NCBI GenBank assembly: GCA_946630765.1
Contig: CAMOZF010000084.1
Span: 1 to 7,485 of the forward strand
Direction of reading: 5' to 3'
Length of the DNA stretch: 7,485 nucleotides
Origin: an uncultured Lachnospiraceae bacterium
Lineage (GTDB): Bacteria > Bacillota_A > Clostridia > Lachnospirales > Lachnospiraceae
Part shown: in pieces, positions 3,997-7,485 of the stretch
How positions within the stretch are numbered: the stretch's first letter is position 1
How the letters are laid out: every line of letters begins with the position of its first letter
Notes under the pieces: generated by a model
What the model was told of the DNA's origin: nothing
The model's database searches: none
Seen by the model: only the letters and a program-made list of their open reading frames with translations
Translations under genes and position numbers: made by a program

Positions 3997-5784
3997 ATGA
4001 ATCAGGAACAGATTTTTGAGAATACAGCGGCAGAGGAAAAGGCGCCGCTTCGCGTCGAGATCCGCTGTATCGTACCGCCTGCAGAGGAGCAGCGGCAGAA
4101 GATTGCGGCCTTCATGCAGGAAAAATACGGCGCCGAAGAGGTTGAGATTGTCATCAGAAAAGACCCTTCGGTGATTGACGGCTTCAATATCTTTGTCGGG
4201 GACGACAACTATGACTGGAGTACGCTCGGCAGGATCCGTCAGCTTCGTAAGTCCATCCAGGCGCTGCCGAAGGAAAAGGGCGTGAATCGGATCATCTCGC
4301 TTCTTCGGGAGGATATCCGCGGATTCGAGCTGGAATCCGGCTATCAGCAGGTCGGCGAGGTGCTGACCGTCGGCGACGGAATTGCCCTGATCAGCGGCCT
4401 TCGGGAAGTGGAGTACGGGGAAATTGTGCTCTTCGACTGCGGCATCAAGGGCATGGTCCAGGATATCCGCAGCGACGGCACGACCGGTATTGTCCTTTTC
4501 GGCGAGGCGACGGATATCGTCGCCGGGTCCCGCGTTGTCCGGACGAGACGCACCGCGGGCATTCCGATCTCGAACCGCATCCTCGGCCGGATGATTGATC
4601 CTCTCGGAAAGCCGATCGACGGCGGCGGAGACATCGGGGCGAAGGAATATTTCCCGATCGAGCGTCCGGCGCCGGGCATTCTGGAACGGAAGTCCGTCTC
4701 GAAGCCGATGGAGACCGGAATCCTCGCGATTGATTCGATGTTTCCGATCGGAAGAGGTCAGAGAGAGCTTCTGATCGGCGACCGCCAGACCGGAAAGACC
4801 TCGGTTGCGATCGATACGATCCTCAATCAGAAGGGCAAAAATGTCGTCTGTGTCTATGTCGCGATCAGCCAGAAGGCGAGCTCCGTCGCGAAGGTCGTGA
4901 ACACGCTGAAAAAGGCCGGGGCGATGGACTACACGGTGATTGTCAGCTCCCCCGCGAGCGACCCCGCCTCGATGCAGTATATTGCGCCTTACGCGGGCTG
5001 CGCGGTGGCGGAATACTTCATGTACCGGGGACGCGACACACTGATTATTTACGATGACCTTTCGAAGCATGCGGTCGCCTACCGGACGATCAGCCTGCTT
5101 CTTGAACGCGCGCCGGGAAGAGAGGCGTACCCGGGCGACGTTTTCTATCTGCACTCGAGGCTTCTGGAGCGCGCGGCGCAGCTTTCCGACAGGCTTGGCG
5201 GCGGCAGCATGACAGCGCTTCCGATTGTCGAGACGCAGGCGGGGGATGTTTCCGCCTATATTCCGACCAATATCATTTCGATCACGGACGGGCAGATTTT
5301 CCTGGACAGCGAGCTGTTCTATGCCGGCCAGCGTCCGGCGGTCAATGTCGGTCTTTCGGTGTCCCGTGTCGGCGGCGCCGCACAGACCAATGTGATGAAA
5401 AAGTCGGTCGGCTCGGTCCGGCTCGATCTTGCGCAGTACCGCGAAATGCAGGTCTTCTCGCAGTTTGGCTCGGATCTGGATGACCAGACGATGCGCCAGC
5501 TCCGCTACGGGGCGGGTCTCATGCGGCTTCTCCGGCAGCAGAACCAGTCGCCGCTTCAGCTGCATGAACAGGTGATTCTGCTTCTCTGTGCGCAGGCGAA
5601 GCTTTTCGTGGACGTGCCGGAAGAGGATATCGAACGCTGCAGAAAGGGACTTTTACAGCGCTTCAACGCGCATCACACCTCCCTCTGTCTTCAGATTGAC
5701 CATGAACCGGTGTATTCGGAGGAGCTGAAGGCGCGGATCCTCGAACACGCGGGACATTTCATGAGGGACTTCAAAAACGCCTGA
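3997..5784 (+). CDS. atpA: ATP synthase F1 subunit alpha with fused delta C-terminal domain
   Basis: The protein has 595 residues against about 500 for a normal alpha. Residues about 18-88 match the C-terminal domain of the delta subunit (AtpH): [19 protein letters not shown], then [15 protein letters not shown] and the terminal [13 protein letters not shown]. These correspond to ALSEQQLAKISAAMEKRL, DKSVMAGVIIRAGD and GSVRGRLERL in E. coli delta. A short linker (about 89-97) leads to the ordinary alpha start (helix 98-112, then [17 protein letters not shown]). The nucleotide domain has P-loop G261-DRQTGK-T268, Walker B LIIYDD (D353/D354) and arginine finger R457 in [11 protein letters not shown]. 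The short loop [12 protein letters not shown] is the Bacillus-like form. The frame is continuous and the ribosome site AAAGGA (3984-3989) lies seven bases before the ATG, so this is neither a frameshift nor a mis-called start. Only 11 bases separate it from atpF, so no separate atpH precedes it. The expected role is the non-catalytic nucleotide-binding subunit of F1 plus attachment to the b stalk. Confidence 0.93.
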   Translation: MNQEQIFENTAAEEKAPLRVEIRCIVPPAEEQRQKIAAFMQEKYGAEEVEIVIRKDPSVIDGFNIFVGDDNYDWSTLGRIRQLRKSIQALPKEKGVNRIISLLREDIRGFELESGYQQVGEVLTVGDGIALISGLREVEYGEIVLFDCGIKGMVQDIRSDGTTGIVLFGEATDIVAGSRVVRTRRTAGIPISNRILGRMIDPLGKPIDGGGDIGAKEYFPIERPAPGILERKSVSKPMETGILAIDSMFPIGRGQRELLIGDRQTGKTSVAIDTILNQKGKNVVCVYVAISQKASSVAKVVNTLKKAGAMDYTVIVSSPASDPASMQYIAPYAGCAVAEYFMYRGRDTLIIYDDLSKHAVAYRTISLLLERAPGREAYPGDVFYLHSRLLERAAQLSDRLGGGSMTALPIVETQAGDVSAYIPTNIISITDGQIFLDSELFYAGQRPAVNVGLSVSRVGGAAQTNVMKKSVGSVRLDLAQYREMQVFSQFGSDLDDQTMRQLRYGAGLMRLLRQQNQSPLQLHEQVILLLCAQAKLFVDVPEEDIERCRKGLLQRFNAHHTSLCLQIDHEPVYSEELKARILEHAGHFMRDFKNA

Positions 5785-5797
5785 CTAAGGCTGACGG

Positions 5798-5805
5798 AAA
5801 GGAGG
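5798..5805 (+). promoter_or_regulatory. strong ribosome binding site of atpG
   Basis: AAAGGAGG ends seven bases before the ATG at 5813. It decides between that ATG and the one at 5808, which is in another frame. It is the best Shine-Dalgarno match in the operon. Confidence 0.85.
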
Positions 5806-5812
5806 AAATGTC

Positions 5813-6706
5813 ATGTCAAGTGCGGCGGAGATCAAGATCCGCATCAACAGTATCGGAGAGACGAAGAAAGTCACGGACGCAATGTACATGATTTCCTCCG
5901 TCAAAATGCAGCGGGCCCGGCGCGAAAATGAGAAGACCCGGCCGTATTTCAATGCGCTCCGGGAGGAGATCGGCGAGCTTCTGGAGAATATTCCGGAGAA
6001 CAATAACCGGTACTTCAGAAGCGTGGATTCGGAAGACATCCGGGGCCGGGCGCTCCTTGTGATCAGTTCCGACCGGGGGCTTTCCGGAAGCTATAATCAG
6101 ACGGTGCTTCGCGCCGCGCAGGAACGGCTGAAGGCCTATGAGGATTTCAGAACCTTCATTGTCGGCGAGTTCGGGCGGCAGCATTTTCTTGCGAAAAAGC
6201 TGCCCTATGAGCAGGATTTCACCTATGCGGCCCAGTTCCCGACCCTCCGGGAGGCGCAGCGGATCTGCACGGATCTTCTGTATCATTACAACAATGACGA
6301 GGTGGACCACGTCGAGATCATCTATACGCATGCCTCCTCGATCGGCACCGGGGAGATCCGTAGAAAGGTGCTTCTGCCGCTGAATCAGGCGGACTTTTAC
6401 GGCTCCGCGCATCCCGAGCAGAATATCGGAAAGGAGTACTATCCCGATCCCGATACCGTGCTCCGGGACATTGTGCCGCCGTATCTGACGGGCTTTATCT
6501 ACAGTGCACTCGTGGACAGCTACTGCAGCGAGCAGCAGGCCAGAATGAGCGCGATGAGTACGGCCGGAAAAAACGCCGAGGAGATGCTGAAAAAGCTGCG
6601 GATCCAGTACAACGGCATCCGGCAGGCGGCGATCACGAATGAAATGATCGAGATCACCTCCGGGACAAAGGCGCTTCGCGCCAAACGAAAAGAAGGGCAG
6701 AAATAA
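5813..6706 (+). CDS. atpG: ATP synthase F1 subunit gamma
   Basis: This is the central rotor shaft that turns inside the alpha3-beta3 ring and couples c-ring rotation to catalysis. It has 297 residues, normal for the family. The N-terminal helix has the expected pattern (EIKIRINSIGETKKVTDAMY followed by MISSVKMQRAR). The middle contains the Rossmann-like start ALLVISSDRGLSGSYN, and the C-terminal helix carries the most conserved segment RQAAITNEMIEITSGTKAL. The two terminal helices form the coiled-coil axle. It lies 28 bases after the alpha stop codon, preceded by a very good ribosome site. Nothing is missing compared with ordinary gamma subunits. Confidence 0.96.
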   Translation: MSSAAEIKIRINSIGETKKVTDAMYMISSVKMQRARRENEKTRPYFNALREEIGELLENIPENNNRYFRSVDSEDIRGRALLVISSDRGLSGSYNQTVLRAAQERLKAYEDFRTFIVGEFGRQHFLAKKLPYEQDFTYAAQFPTLREAQRICTDLLYHYNNDEVDHVEIIYTHASSIGTGEIRRKVLLPLNQADFYGSAHPEQNIGKEYYPDPDTVLRDIVPPYLTGFIYSALVDSYCSEQQARMSAMSTAGKNAEEMLKKLRIQYNGIRQAAITNEMIEITSGTKALRAKRKEGQK

Positions 6707-6720
6707 AGCTGACCCTCTGA

Positions 6721-7485
<765 letters not shown>

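Noticed and set aside
3986..4290. Separate short atpH gene followed by atpA, joined by a sequencing error
   Set aside because: The delta-like part lacks the whole N-terminal domain and begins at a good start codon with its own ribosome site. The frame continues smoothly through the linker, so a simple frameshift between two complete genes does not explain it.
3994..5565. 523-codon open frame on the minus strand
   Set aside because: It is fully antisense to the fused alpha gene, has low-complexity charged composition and no family motif; a shadow frame.

Overview
The window comes from a GC-rich bacterial chromosome. The best fit is an anaerobic member of the Bacillota (Clostridia, perhaps Lachnospiraceae-like). 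That placement is an inference from the strong AGGAGG-type ribosome sites, the Bacillus-like short-loop form of the ATP synthase alpha subunit, and the mix of a sugar-type ABC permease with an NSS sodium symporter. No rRNA or marker gene is present to prove it.

Layout: (1) positions 3-281 are the C-terminal end of a MalG-type ABC permease whose start lies outside the window. (2) Positions 282 to about 730 hold no credible gene. They carry a cluster of short repeats: three 20-bp tandem units, a 22-bp inverted repeat, two identical 80-bp tandem units and a decayed third copy. Next come a small hairpin, a sigma-70-type promoter and a Rho-independent terminator immediately in front of the next gene. 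(3) Positions 776-2167 encode a complete sodium-dependent NSS/SNF-family transporter, probably for an amino acid. (4) From a strong promoter at 2188-2216, which has a perfect 10-bp palindrome in its spacer, an F-type ATP synthase operon runs to the window end: atpB (a), atpE (c), atpF (b), a fused delta/alpha gene, atpG (gamma) and the first half of atpD (beta). The epsilon gene is expected just beyond the window. No atpI is seen upstream.

The ATP synthase is the interesting system. There is no separate atpH. Instead, the alpha subunit carries about 90 extra N-terminal residues that match the C-terminal domain of the delta subunit, the part that grips the b stalk. The N-terminal six-helix domain of delta, which normally caps the alpha N-termini, has no coding space anywhere in the operon. 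If the protein stays fused, each F1 would carry three delta C-terminal domains instead of one delta subunit. The c subunit is also unusual: a signal-peptide-like segment and an acidic spacer precede the two-helix hairpin. The normal catalytic residues are present where visible (alpha P-loop and arginine finger, beta P-loop and catalytic glutamate, subunit a arginine, c carboxylate), so this looks like a working but structurally divergent enzyme.

All homology statements come from reading the translated sequences by eye. No database search was run.
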